Positions 9,790 through 18,422 are shown, numbered from the stretch's first letter. The stretch is 48,140 nucleotides of DNA from an uncultured Micrococcales bacterium (GCA_903832875.1 CAILDA010000133.1:1-48140); one strand, 5' to 3'. Made by a program: numbers and translations. The notes: generated from the sequence alone by a model not told the origin.

Positions 9790-11330
9790 TAGTAACCAGC
9801 TTCTTTGAGAGCAGCTCTAGCTTCTGCGCGGGCAGAGTATGGGGTTCTGACCCCTTCAATGTCTCTATAGTCCTGATGGCCTGGTCCTGCCCACAAAATC
9901 GCATCGCCCGGTTTCACAAGTGAAACAGCCAACCTGATAGCCGCCTCAGGAGGCGATACTTCATGTATTTCAAGTTCGGGACGGAAATTCTTAGCAGCTT
10001 CGACAAGAGCTTTTCTAATTGATGCTGGATCTTCAAAGCGAGGGTGGTGATCAGTAATCACCAAGATGTCACAACCGGCTGCAGCAACTTTAGCCATATC
10101 TGGTCGCTTTGATGCATCACGATCACCATCGGCTCCAAAGAGCATCAAAACTTTACCTGAGGTAACTTTTCTAACCGCTGCCAAAGTGTTCAAGAAAGCA
10201 TCAGGGCTGTGACCAAAGTCAACATAAACATTTGGTGCACCCTCTGGTGAAACTAATTCTGTTCGACCAGGTAGATATGCATCAATACCATTTGCAATCG
10301 CTTTGGCAATGAGTTCAAAGTTATATCCGGCAGTTACTGCCATAACTATCGCTAGACCTGCGTTAGCCGCCATGTGAGCGCCGAGAATTGGAACACTGCT
10401 GGCTAGGTATTGACCTTGAGGTCCAACAAGTTTGAACTCTGTTTTACCAGGTAGTTCGTTTGTTACTGCAACGTGCCAATCAGCTTCAATTTCGGCATGA
10501 CTTGCGATTGTCACAACCGGAACTTCACTAAGGGCAGCTACATCCTTACCAAAAGAACTATCGAGACAAATAACTGCCTTCTTTGACTTTGCTTTAGTGA
10601 AAAGTCTTGCCTTGGCTTTTAGATACTCATCGAAGCCCGCGTAATCATCAAAATGATCGTGCGAGAGATTAGTAAAGCCAGCAACATCAAAATGTATGCC
10701 ATCAACCCGTAATTGAGTTAATGCTTGAGCGGAAACCTCGATGGCAACATCCGTAACACCTTTTTCACGCATACGTGCAAGTAGTGCCTGCATCTCCGGT
10801 GACTCAGGTGTTGTTAGACGACTCACAATCACTTCTCCAGCAATGTGGCGCTCTGCTGTTGAGGTAAGACCAGTTACGCGACCTAGCTGGCGCAATAAAG
10901 CTTCAAGTAAATAACTTGTTGAGGTTTTCCCGTTGGTTCCGGTAGTTCCAAAAAGGATAGGCATGTTTCCTGGTGTATTGCCATAGACGAAAGCTGCTAG
11001 CTCCCCTAAACGTTTTCTTGGTTCTTCAAGAACTAAAACAGGAACAGAAGCGTGAGAAGCTAACTGCAAGCCAGCGCTGTCTGTAACAACTGCAACAGCA
11101 CCTAGTTCTTGAGCCTTGGCTATGAAGTTAGCGCCATGTGTCTTGATTCCAGGCATTGCAACAAAAAGATCTCCTGGTCTTAGATCTCCTGTGTTCATGC
11201 TGATGCCAGTAATTGAAACAGTTGAAGTTGCAGAATATTCCAAACCGAAGTGCCCAGCTAAGTCAGAAAGTGAAACAGGTGCAACATGCTCTGGTCTCAG
11301 AATTGGAGGAATTGACTGCTTGATTTCCAT
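9789..11330 (-). CDS. murE: UDP-MurNAc-dipeptide ligase MurE (third-residue diamino acid ligase)
   Basis: MurE adds the third residue of the stem peptide, which carries the cross-link. The 513-residue protein has the P-loop GTTGTNGKTSTSY with Lys135 and all three Mur ligase domains. The specificity loop reads DHHPRFEDP at residues 427-435 where DAP-adding enzymes have DNPR followed by a similar tail. The Asp-Asn pair is replaced by His-His while Pro and Arg remain, so the substrate need not be meso-DAP; type B peptidoglycans of Microbacteriaceae carry Lys, Orn, diaminobutyrate or homoserine at this position. The start is ATG two bases after the ftsI stop. Confidence 0.94.
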   Translation of the reverse strand: MEIKQSIPPILRPEHVAPVSLSDLAGHFGLEYSATSTVSITGISMNTGDLRPGDLFVAMPGIKTHGANFIAKAQELGAVAVVTDSAGLQLASHASVPVLVLEEPRKRLGELAAFVYGNTPGNMPILFGTTGTNGKTSTSYLLEALLRQLGRVTGLTSTAERHIAGEVIVSRLTTPESPEMQALLARMREKGVTDVAIEVSAQALTQLRVDGIHFDVAGFTNLSHDHFDDYAGFDEYLKAKARLFTKAKSKKAVICLDSSFGKDVAALSEVPVVTIASHAEIEADWHVAVTNELPGKTEFKLVGPQGQYLASSVPILGAHMAANAGLAIVMAVTAGYNFELIAKAIANGIDAYLPGRTELVSPEGAPNVYVDFGHSPDAFLNTLAAVRKVTSGKVLMLFGADGDRDASKRPDMAKVAAAGCDILVITDHHPRFEDPASIRKALVEAAKNFRPELEIHEVSPPEAAIRLAVSLVKPGDAILWAGPGHQDYRDIEGVRTPYSARAEARAALKEAGY

Positions 11331-11332
11331 GA

Positions 11333-13081
11333 TTACCAGTTTGTCGCTAACTTCTTAGATTTAGTTGTAGAGGGGTGCACTGCGTAAGTCTTGAGCACCT
11401 GTTTCATGACAGATACGAACCCAGGGGTAGCACCAAGTGAGTTGCTAACAGTCCTTGATTTATATGCAGTGACCGCAACAATAAATTGCGGATCTTCAGC
11501 TGGAGCAATACCTACGAATGAAACCGCGTGAAGTCTTCCATAACCTTTACCTTCGGCAATCTGAGCTGTGCCAGTTTTACCACCAACTCGATATCCCTGG
11601 ATACGGGCTGTTCTTCCAATAGGTCCCTGCTCAACAACTTTTTCTAGCATGTCCATAGTTAGTGATGCACTTGTTTCGCTGATTACCCTAACTGGAGCTT
11701 CTACAGCTGTCTTGGTGGTGTTGCCATCTTTATCGCGGCAACCGTCAACCAGGATCGGTGACAAGCGAACACCCTTGTTGGCAATCGCTTGGTAAATTCC
11801 TGCGGTTTGAATTGGGGTTAGTGAAACTCCCTGTCCGAACATAACAACTTTGTCAGTCATCTTGTCCCAGGTTTTGTAATTGGAAAGCTGTCCTGAAGAT
11901 TCACCTTCAAAGTTCACTCCACTGCGAGAGCCCATACCGAATTTTTTCATGTATTCATAACGAGTCGCGCTATCAACCTTGCCACCGATCTGAACGAGAC
12001 CTGTGTTTGAGGAAACTTTCAGAACACCAGTAAGGGTAAGTTTTTCTGGGGCGTGAATTTCTGAGTCGTTGATGTATTGACCCCAAGGCATACGCAACCT
12101 ATCTGGCGCAGTAACTCTGGTTAGAGGAGTTGCTTTGCCATCGTCGATTGCCGTTGCAGCGGCAACGGCCTTAAGAATCGAACCAGGTTCGAAAGCTGAT
12201 TGAAAGATTCTGGTGTGTCTGTTCTGCTCTGCAACTGCGCCAGGACGATTTGGATCAACTGAAGGTGCTTCTGCAGCGGCAAGAATTCTTCCTGTTTTAG
12301 CTTCAATCACAATTGCGCTCGCCCAGTCAGCTTTCAATCTTCTAACCGTTGCAGCCATCTCCTGCTGAGCGGCATACTGCAAATCTGAGTTGATTGTGAG
12401 AACCACATCAGAGCCATCTCTTACCGGTGTAATTGTTCTAACCGAGGATGGGATTTTAATAAGGTCAGCACCTTGTTCATATATCTCTCGGCCATCAGTT
12501 CCAGCCAAGCAAGAGTTCATCATTCGTTCGATGCCAGCCAGAGCAGAACCATCGGAACCGACGAAACCAATAAGGTTGCCGGCAACTGCTCCATCTGCAT
12601 AATGCCTTGATTGTTTTCTATCGAAGTAAATCCAAGGAATGTCTAGGTTCTTAAGTGTCGTGTATGAAGATGCGCTCACTGACTTCTTTAGATTCGCATA
12701 GCGGCCAAGTCCAGTCATCTTGCTCAGAATGCTTTCGGTTGGAATACGCAGTATCCCCGCGATTTTTTCAGCAATTTGTTCTTTGGTGAAAGAGACTTTT
12801 TGATCGTTAATGGTTAGAACAACTGGACCTACGTTAACCGGGTCAATGTTCACATCCCAACTAAATGATGTGGTTGCCAGAATGTGCCCTTCACTGTCAA
12901 CAATGTTTCCACGAACAGCTTCGATGTTGCGCTCAACAAGACGAGCCTTAAGAGATTCAGCGTTGATTTCAGGTGCAGCTATGACTTGGAACCAAGCTAA
13001 ACGCCCAAAGAATAGAACCAGGATCAGCAAGACGATGCCGTTGAAACGTCTTTGACGTCTGTCTAGCTCATCTTGGTCCAT
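11333..13081 (-). CDS. ftsI: Septal penicillin-binding protein FtsI (class B PBP)
   Basis: FtsI is the septal DD-transpeptidase that cross-links new peptidoglycan. The 582-residue protein has an N-terminal membrane anchor (about 14-32), a dimerisation domain, and a transpeptidase domain with the three penicillin-binding motifs in order: SILK (active Ser301, Lys304), SSN (357-359) and KTG (502-504). No PASTA domains follow. It is partner to FtsW in the same operon. The ATG at 13081 lies 19 bases after the ftsL stop. Confidence 0.97.
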   Translation of the reverse strand: MDQDELDRRQRRFNGIVLLILVLFFGRLAWFQVIAAPEINAESLKARLVERNIEAVRGNIVDSEGHILATTSFSWDVNIDPVNVGPVVLTINDQKVSFTKEQIAEKIAGILRIPTESILSKMTGLGRYANLKKSVSASSYTTLKNLDIPWIYFDRKQSRHYADGAVAGNLIGFVGSDGSALAGIERMMNSCLAGTDGREIYEQGADLIKIPSSVRTITPVRDGSDVVLTINSDLQYAAQQEMAATVRRLKADWASAIVIEAKTGRILAAAEAPSVDPNRPGAVAEQNRHTRIFQSAFEPGSILKAVAAATAIDDGKATPLTRVTAPDRLRMPWGQYINDSEIHAPEKLTLTGVLKVSSNTGLVQIGGKVDSATRYEYMKKFGMGSRSGVNFEGESSGQLSNYKTWDKMTDKVVMFGQGVSLTPIQTAGIYQAIANKGVRLSPILVDGCRDKDGNTTKTAVEAPVRVISETSASLTMDMLEKVVEQGPIGRTARIQGYRVGGKTGTAQIAEGKGYGRLHAVSFVGIAPAEDPQFIVAVTAYKSRTVSNSLGATPGFVSVMKQVLKTYAVHPSTTKSKKLATNW

Positions 13082-13100
13082 GAGTTGCCCCTACTAAGTT

Positions 13101-13736
13101 TTAGTGAGTTGGTGAGGCAGGAATGCCAGCACTAGGCAAAACTACTTTGGTGGAGCCTGTATTTGCAGGGATGACACTCGTGGAATTTGAATTAACAGTT
13201 GGCAACTCTAACTTTGCCTTTTTAGCTTGAGCGAACTTTGTAGGGTCGCTCTTAGAAATCATTGCAGCGTTAGCAATCAAGTTAGTTGAGACAGAATTGG
13301 CATTGCTCACTGAAGCAGGAACAGCATTACCGAGAACCTTGCCATCGCGAACATTTAGAAATACTTGGTTAGAACTAACAATCATGCCCAAGGCGCGAGC
13401 ACTATTAGCCAGGTTCTGGGGAGACCTAAGAGAATCAACCTGCTGACCGACGATCTGTGCCTGAGTTGAAAGCTCTGAGCTTTCGCGCTTCAGTTCAGAG
13501 ATCTTGTAAATCGATTGGTTACAAAGCAAGTTGATAAGTAAGTTCAACACAACAACCGTGACCAAGCCATAGATGACCTTTTTGGCTAGAGATTTAGATG
13601 TGCCAGCAGCAACCGCGCTTCTTACTGAAACAGCTTGCCTCGGTCTGCGCAGCGGTGCCGGAACACTTGAGACGGGTCTTAGATGTCTCCTTGGCGCAAT
13701 CGGGCGAATAGGTTGAGCTGCTCTTAATACGCTCAT
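13101..13736 (-). CDS. ftsL: FtsL-like divisome protein
   Basis: This small bitopic protein of the FtsL/DivIC type joins FtsB/FtsQ to activate FtsWI. The 211 residues comprise a Pro/Arg-rich cytoplasmic tail (about 1-50), one membrane segment (about 53-72), a short coiled coil (KISELKRESSELSTQAQ), the FtsL-type patch LRSPQNLANSARALGM, and a Ser/Thr/Ala-rich low-complexity tail of about 80 residues. The call rests on position between rsmH and ftsI plus this architecture. The ATG overlaps the rsmH stop (ATGA). Confidence 0.85.
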   Translation of the reverse strand: MSVLRAAQPIRPIAPRRHLRPVSSVPAPLRRPRQAVSVRSAVAAGTSKSLAKKVIYGLVTVVVLNLLINLLCNQSIYKISELKRESSELSTQAQIVGQQVDSLRSPQNLANSARALGMIVSSNQVFLNVRDGKVLGNAVPASVSNANSVSTNLIANAAMISKSDPTKFAQAKKAKLELPTVNSNSTSVIPANTGSTKVVLPSAGIPASPTH

Positions 13737-14692
13737 GCGGCGTTCCTTATCTTTTCGGCAGCACGCAGACGAACTGATGCAGACCTTGGGTTTTCTTGGA
13801 TTTCTTCTGGTGTTGCTTTTTCAGCACCACGAACAACTAGTCGAAGTACTGGGGCATGCTCAGCAAGCTCGATTGGAAGATCAATCGGTGCTGAAGAATT
13901 AGCTGCGGCTACAAGAGCCTGTTTAACGATGCGGTCTTCTAGAGATTGGTATGAAAGAACGAGAACTCTGCCACCAACTTTTAGGGAATCGATAACAGCA
14001 GGAATCGTTTCTTCCAGAATCTCCAGTTCGCTGTTCACTTCAATGCGAAGAGCTTGGAATACTCGCTTGGCAGGATGACCTGAGCTCTTACCAGGGATAA
14101 ATGGAACTACCTTGGCAATGAGCTCAGTTAGCTGCTTGCTGTGAACAAAAGGGGTCTGGGTGCGAACTTTGACAATCTGCTTAGCGATAGGTTTTGCGTA
14201 ACGCTCTTCACCATAAACTTTGAAGATTCTTGAAAGTTCATCTTCGCTGTATTCATTTAGAACTACTGCTGCAGTTAAATCAGCTGAGCCATCCATGCGC
14301 ATGTCCAATGGAGCATCGAATGAATAAGCAAAACCACGTTCACGTTGATCCAACTGCATTGAAGATACGCCAAGGTCCAAAAGAACTGCATCAGCAAGAT
14401 TGATACCAAGTTCTTGAAGTACTTCTGGAATCTCGCTGTATACGGCTTGAACTAGATGAATACGATCTGAAAACGGAGCAAGACGCTCGCCTGCTAACTT
14501 CAAAGCATTCTCATCGCGATCAATGCCAACAAGGGTTAGCTGAGGGAACTTACGTAAAAAGGCCTCGCTGTGTCCACCGAGGCCTAATGTTCCGTCAACA
14601 AGAATCGCTGAGTCACCTGTTAGTGACTCCCCCAAAATTTCAAGGCAACGCTCTAAAAGAACTGGTTGGTGCAAAGAGGCTATTTCGTTCAT
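13733..14692 (-). CDS. rsmH: 16S rRNA (cytosine-1402-N4)-methyltransferase RsmH (MraW)
   Basis: RsmH methylates C1402 of 16S rRNA in the decoding centre using S-adenosylmethionine. Recognisable segments are HQPVLLERC near the start, LVDGTLGLGGHSEAFL (SAM site), DLGVSSMQLDQRERGFAY and RVFQALRIEVNSELE. The start is uncertain. ATG 14692 (MNEIASLHQPVLL) best fits the family but lacks a ribosome site. ATG 14731 has AAAAGG five bases upstream, and the frame stays open to GTG 14776. The stop overlaps ftsL. Confidence 0.95.
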   Translation of the reverse strand: MNEIASLHQPVLLERCLEILGESLTGDSAILVDGTLGLGGHSEAFLRKFPQLTLVGIDRDENALKLAGERLAPFSDRIHLVQAVYSEIPEVLQELGINLADAVLLDLGVSSMQLDQRERGFAYSFDAPLDMRMDGSADLTAAVVLNEYSEDELSRIFKVYGEERYAKPIAKQIVKVRTQTPFVHSKQLTELIAKVVPFIPGKSSGHPAKRVFQALRIEVNSELEILEETIPAVIDSLKVGGRVLVLSYQSLEDRIVKQALVAAANSSAPIDLPIELAEHAPVLRLVVRGAEKATPEEIQENPRSASVRLRAAEKIRNAA

Positions 14693-14808
14693 CTTTTTGG
14701 CTTTTAGTCCTAGATTCTGAACCCCATCCATTTGCACCTTTTGGTTGCTGCGTCTGGCATCGGGGAAGAAAGCCACAAGCCAAATAGCTGGAGATCAAAA
14801 TCTAGGAA

Positions 14809-15240
14809 TTAGTTGAGCGTCACCTCCCCCTCGTTGAAGTTTGCAAAATCTTCTGCAGTTGCATCCATAAAGGCCGCGTACTTCTCTGGATTCCAAATTT
14901 CTATGTGCTTACCAACACCAACGACAACAAGATCGCGACCGAGTTCAGCCCACTCGCGCAAACCTGAGACAACAAGGATTCGGCCTTGTCCATCAGGTGT
15001 TTGTGTCTCAGCAAGGTTGAAGTAATGACGATTAAGTCCTCTGCGCTCACGAGAACCTAGCGGTGATGTGCCTGCAAGTGACTCGGCCCTGGCTTCGAAT
15101 TCTGCAGTTGTGAGAAGAACTAAACAGTTCTCTTGACCTTTAGTTAGCACTACCCCACCGGCTAGACGGTCACGGAATTTGGCTGGCAAGATCAGACGGA
15201 ACTTGTCGTCGAGTTTTGGGTAGCTAGTGCCTATGAACAT
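14809..15240 (-). CDS. mraZ: Transcriptional regulator MraZ
   Basis: MraZ is a DNA-binding protein of the SpoVT/AbrB fold that represses the dcw operon by binding direct repeats in its own promoter. The 143-residue protein starts with the family hallmark MFIGTSYPKLDDKFRLILPA and has two AbrB-like halves; the second includes TQTPDGQGRILV. The ATG at 15240 has a strong AGGAAGG site upstream. It is the first gene of the dcw operon, and three regularly spaced repeats occur in its upstream region. Confidence 0.97.
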   Translation of the reverse strand: MFIGTSYPKLDDKFRLILPAKFRDRLAGGVVLTKGQENCLVLLTTAEFEARAESLAGTSPLGSRERRGLNRHYFNLAETQTPDGQGRILVVSGLREWAELGRDLVVVGVGKHIEIWNPEKYAAFMDATAEDFANFNEGEVTLN

Positions 15241-15276
15241 TGGCTGCTCCCTTCCTCAGTGCGACTTCGCTAATAC

Positions 15277-15312
15277 GCTCCACATTACACCACTTTCATC
15301 CACAAATACCAA
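15277..15312 (-). promoter_or_regulatory. mraZ promoter with three 10-bp-spaced MraZ boxes
   Basis: Reading toward mraZ, TTGGTA (15307-15312), a 17-base spacer and TGTAAT (15284-15289) make a good sigma-70-type promoter, with transcription expected to start near 15277. Three GTGG repeats (CCAC on the plus strand at 15280, 15290 and 15300) are spaced exactly ten bases apart and cover the spacer, the -10 and the start region. MraZ in E. coli binds TGGG repeats at the same 10-base period, so this is the likely auto-repression operator. Binding is inference. Confidence 0.75.
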
Positions 15313-15411
15313 ATTAAGCAGAACAAACTACTATTCTGGCGTGTCTTGACCTATAAACACAAGGGGCAGTTTGGTGGAGGGAATATCCAAGAAAATGGCA
15401 AAAAAGGTTGA

Positions 15412-15452
15412 TTTTTAAAGGAAAATGGGCCCAACCTAAGGTTGGAGCCCAT
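15412..15452 (-). terminator. Rho-independent terminator of the DUF3040 gene
   Basis: On the minus strand, a stem of ATGGGC plus CCAACC pairs with GGTTGG plus GCCCAT (15425-15452, one bulged base, three-base loop). It is followed by a T-rich run (TTTTCCTTT). It lies 24 bases after the DUF3040 stop and before the mraZ promoter, so it separates the two transcription units. Confidence 0.75.
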
Positions 15453-15475
15453 AAAATTGTGGCTATTTAGCCAAA

Positions 15476-15835
15476 TTAGCTTCTGTTGTTGCGATCATCC
15501 CAGCGTTTTTGGAAGAAATTACCTTGCTCACCGGACTGCTTTGGGGTTGATTTAGGAGCTCTATAGGCCTTGCCAGACCAGTTTTGGCTGACTAAGTAAA
15601 GCCCACTGAGCATTATCAGGAAGGCAATTACCCCTAGCCAGACCTGGTGGAGAGTAGTGGCAAAAACGAGAATGCTTAGTCCTATGACTACAAGCAAAGA
15701 TCCTGCAACTAGCAGCCTTGCGTAACTCTGCTTGGTTGCCTGTTTTTGCTCAGCTTTAGGCTTTTCAGCCTTACTGCCAGTAAGTTGGCGTTCCAGTTCA
15801 TCGAGAACCTTCTGCTCTTTATCACTCAATCCCAC
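15476..15835 (-). CDS. DUF3040 small membrane protein (Rv2169c-like)
   Basis: This 119-residue protein has a short N-terminal helix starting MGLSDKEQKVLDELERQL, which is the DUF3040 signature, two adjacent membrane segments (about 44-62 and 66-84) and a basic, Gln/Lys-rich tail. Function is unknown. Homologues sit between mraZ and the idsA region in mycobacteria, as here. I place the start at GTG 15835, because GGAGG lies five bases upstream and the family normally begins at this point. An ATG four codons earlier is less likely, since that ATG itself lies within the ribosome site. Confidence 0.85.
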   Translation of the reverse strand: MGLSDKEQKVLDELERQLTGSKAEKPKAEQKQATKQSYARLLVAGSLLVVIGLSILVFATTLHQVWLGVIAFLIMLSGLYLVSQNWSGKAYRAPKSTPKQSGEQGNFFQKRWDDRNNRS

Positions 15836-15870
15836 GAAAACCTCCATGCTTTCGCTTAAATGCTAATCCC

Positions 15871-15893
15871 TAACTGCCAGTTAGGCTATTCCA
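15871..15893. promoter_or_regulatory. Divergent intergenic palindrome and leaderless-type -10 of the prenyl synthase gene
   Basis: A perfect 6-1-6 palindrome, TAACTG-C-CAGTTA, occupies 15871-15883 between the divergent DUF3040 and polyprenyl synthase genes. It overlaps TAGGCT (15882-15887), a TANNNT-type -10 on the plus strand that ends six bases before the GTG start at 15894, as expected for a leaderless transcript. A related palindrome (TTACTG-C-CAGTAA) lies at 15771-15783 inside the DUF3040 gene. Regulation is inferred from position only. Confidence 0.45.
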
Positions 15894-17018
15894 GTGAAAT
15901 CAACCGAAAATCTACTTAATCAGGTTCAGGAGAATCTTGATCTCTTCTGCCAGAAGCAAAGAGCAGATTTTGAGGCTATTTCTTCTGATTTGGTGCCTGT
16001 GGTCGACTACACCCACAGCTTGTTACAAGGTGGGAAAAGGTTCAGAGCCCTTTTTTGTTACTGGGCCTGGCGCAGTTCGCTAACGGATGCTAACTACCAT
16101 CAAACAGAAACTGAAGTAAATGATTCAGAAGAAGCTATCGCGGGAATTGCTGCATCGCTTGAGATGTTCCATGCGGCTGCCCTAGTTCATGATGACTTAT
16201 TAGATCAATCAGATACTCGCCGTGGAGCTCCTGCTATTCATAAGAGATTTGAAACTTTACACACGGACAAGCAATGGGCTGGTTCTCCGGAGCGTTTTGG
16301 AGTTGCTGGTTCTGTTTTAGTTGGCGACCTAATGCTTGGTTGGTCCAGTGAGATTTTTGGTAACGCCTTGTTGCATTCCCCAACTCGGGAAATTGAAAGC
16401 GCATGCCGCGATGAATTCAGTTTGATGCGCGTTGAAGTTATGGCAGGACAATATCTTGATGTCTTAGAAGAAAATGCTGCTCCTTCAAGACCTGTCACAG
16501 AAGGCGTCGGTCGAGCTGAAAAAGTCATTCTCTATAAAACTGCTAAATACAGCATTGAAGCACCGCTTCGAATTGGAGCGGCATTTGCTGGAGCAGATCA
16601 ATCGACCTTAGGAATGTTTAGTCAATTCGGAATTCCGCTAGGAATTGCATTCCAGCTTCGCGATGACATTCTCGGTGTGTTCGGAGATCCAAGCGTTACT
16701 GGTAAACCTGCTGGCGATGACCTACGTGAAGGTAAGCGAACTGTTCTGATAGCTCTAACCAAAGAATCCCTTGCCGAACGCTCCCCTTCTATGGCGACAA
16801 GTTTTGAAGAACTTTTAACCAGCAGAGATCTTGATGCTCAGCAAATTGCTTTTATGCAAAAACTAATTAAAGAATCAGGTGCTCTCGAAAAAACTGAGCG
16901 AATGATAGTTGAGTTAGCAGATAGATCTTTAGAGTCTCTGGAAGCTGCAACATTGGAAGCTACTGCAAAAGCAGCTTTGAAAGCTCTAGCTCTGAAAGTA
17001 ATTAACCGGGACGCTTAG
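15894..17018 (+). CDS. Polyprenyl (geranylgeranyl-type) diphosphate synthase
   Basis: This trans-prenyltransferase condenses IPP with allylic diphosphates to make C15-C20 or longer isoprenoid chains. The 374-residue protein has the first Asp-rich motif DDLLD at residues 100-104 and the second, DDILG, at 257-261, plus the GGKRFR segment near residue 46. It is an IdsA-type protein by context: idsA2 lies next to the Rv2175c/PknL genes in M. tuberculosis. Product chain length cannot be read from the sequence. The start is GTG with no good ribosome site but a -10-like TAGGCT six bases upstream. The stop overlaps the convergent HTH gene by four bases. Confidence 0.9.
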   Translation: MKSTENLLNQVQENLDLFCQKQRADFEAISSDLVPVVDYTHSLLQGGKRFRALFCYWAWRSSLTDANYHQTETEVNDSEEAIAGIAASLEMFHAAALVHDDLLDQSDTRRGAPAIHKRFETLHTDKQWAGSPERFGVAGSVLVGDLMLGWSSEIFGNALLHSPTREIESACRDEFSLMRVEVMAGQYLDVLEENAAPSRPVTEGVGRAEKVILYKTAKYSIEAPLRIGAAFAGADQSTLGMFSQFGIPLGIAFQLRDDILGVFGDPSVTGKPAGDDLREGKRTVLIALTKESLAERSPSMATSFEELLTSRDLDAQQIAFMQKLIKESGALEKTERMIVELADRSLESLEAATLEATAKAALKALALKVINRDA

Positions 17019-17362
17019 AGCGCTAGCGACTGGGCTATTCTTCTTACCTCTGCCTTACGCCCTGAGATGAGAGCCGCTATTGGTGTTGTCTTTAAGGAAT
17101 CATCCACACTATAAAGCCAATCAATTGCGCCTTGCAGTGAGAAGCCTGAGTCCAAGAGAACTAGGACAGTTCCACGCAGTGAATGTAAAGGTTCGCCTTG
17201 AATAATTAATTCAGCTGGAATCCTTAGGACACCTTCGCGTTTTACTGCAATTAGGGTGTGTTCTTCGATGAGGCGTCGCACCTTGCCAGGGACGATGCCG
17301 AGCAATTCACCAGCCTCAGGAACGGTAAGCCAACTCGATACTTGATCTATGGGTTCAGTCAC
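17015..17362 (-). CDS. Rv2175c-like DNA-binding protein (winged HTH plus C-terminal domain)
   Basis: The 115-residue protein begins with an excisionase-like helix-turn-helix (SSWLTVPEAGELLGIVPGKV, with LIEEHTLIAVKREGVLRIPAEL as wing) and ends with the small C-terminal domain typical of the Rv2175c family (GTVLVLLDSGFSLQGAIDWLY). In M. tuberculosis Rv2175c is a DNA-binding substrate of the PknL kinase, phosphorylated near its N terminus; here Thr2 and two serines (9-10) are available. A PknL-like kinase is two genes away. The start is GTG 17362. DNA targets are unknown. Confidence 0.85.
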   Translation of the reverse strand: MTEPIDQVSSWLTVPEAGELLGIVPGKVRRLIEEHTLIAVKREGVLRIPAELIIQGEPLHSLRGTVLVLLDSGFSLQGAIDWLYSVDDSLKTTPIAALISGRKAEVRRIAQSLAL

Positions 17363-17447
17363 CCCTTAAGATTGCCACACCTAAGCGCTTGATACCATCT
17401 GAACTAACAACATGGCACGATAAATATGCCCAAACAGCAACGGAATT

Positions 17448-18422
17448 ATGACAACAGGCCCTGAAAACCCGATTCGACTAGGCCAATCAGGCCTACCCGG
17501 AAACGCTGCACCTAGCTCCAAGAGCGTTTCCCCTGCAGAATCTGCACTACTGCATCTGGTTACCCCAGGTCAGAATTTGGCTGTAATTGCCGCAGTGCAT
17601 GGGTTATCTCTTGCAGAACTGACTAAGGCCAATGGGCTGACAGAGCAATCCCTAATTTTCCCAGGCCAAAAACTCATTATTCCTATCCCCCTTTCAGAGG
17701 AACTAGAAATTAAAGCTCCAACTGAACATTTGGTGGCTTTAGGTGAGAGCATCTTTGCAATTGCTGCTCGATTTGGGATAAGCGTTACTCTCTTACAGAA
17801 ACTAAACAATCTAAGCGATAGCTCAATACTTTTCCCCGGTACAAAACTAAAACTTGTTGAAGATAAAATTCCAGACACCACAAATCATCCTGCCAAGTTC
17901 GCCAGAGCTTTCCCAGCTCATTGTTTGGTGCACGGATACCACGTGGTTAGAACTGGTGATCAACCAAGCCGGGTTGCTGCATTCCATGGAGTTAGCACAC
18001 AAGCACTGCTTACTGCCAATGACATGAGTTGGAATGCCACTTTCTATGAAGGGCAAAAACTAATTGTGCCCATTTCACATGGTCTATTGAACTGCCCTGC
18101 TCTAGTAAAACTGACTCCTAACTCCTTTGGGACAGCTCAAAAGTATTTCCAAGTTGCTAAAGAACAAGATGCCAGCGATTATTTGATAGTGAATGCTTTT
18201 TGCTTAGAGATGCAGCGCTCAGGTCTAGTGCCTGAGTTTGGAGTTTTGGCTGCAGCAAAAGAATTAGTTAGAAAGTTAACCTTGGTCTTCGGTTTTGAAA
18301 CTCTCAGCGTGAAGCAAGCTTTGACTCAAGCCGGTTTTGAAGAATTAGCGGCTGGCGCTTCACTTTGGGAAGCTTCAGCTTGGGGCTGGCTAGTGGAAGT
18401 AAGGGCATACGAAAATGTCTAA
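17448..18422 (+). CDS. Triple-LysM protein without visible export signal
   Basis: The 324-residue protein has three LysM repeats (about 36-81, 92-137 and 163-208), which bind N-acetylglucosamine-containing glycans such as peptidoglycan, and a C-terminal region (about 211-324) of predicted helices that I do not recognise. There is no signal peptide, lipobox or membrane segment, and an in-frame stop at 17421 rules out a longer N terminus. It overlaps the PASTA kinase gene by eight bases, so the two are probably co-translated and linked in cell-wall sensing. How it would reach the wall is unclear. No enzymatic domain is evident. Confidence 0.85.
   Translation: MTTGPENPIRLGQSGLPGNAAPSSKSVSPAESALLHLVTPGQNLAVIAAVHGLSLAELTKANGLTEQSLIFPGQKLIIPIPLSEELEIKAPTEHLVALGESIFAIAARFGISVTLLQKLNNLSDSSILFPGTKLKLVEDKIPDTTNHPAKFARAFPAHCLVHGYHVVRTGDQPSRVAAFHGVSTQALLTANDMSWNATFYEGQKLIVPISHGLLNCPALVKLTPNSFGTAQKYFQVAKEQDASDYLIVNAFCLEMQRSGLVPEFGVLAAAKELVRKLTLVFGFETLSVKQALTQAGFEELAAGASLWEASAWGWLVEVRAYENV

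Noticed and set aside
15305-15314. A fourth MraZ box near 15309
   Set aside because: The CC-AA there is out of the 10-base phase and lacks the full CCAC; only three boxes are supported.
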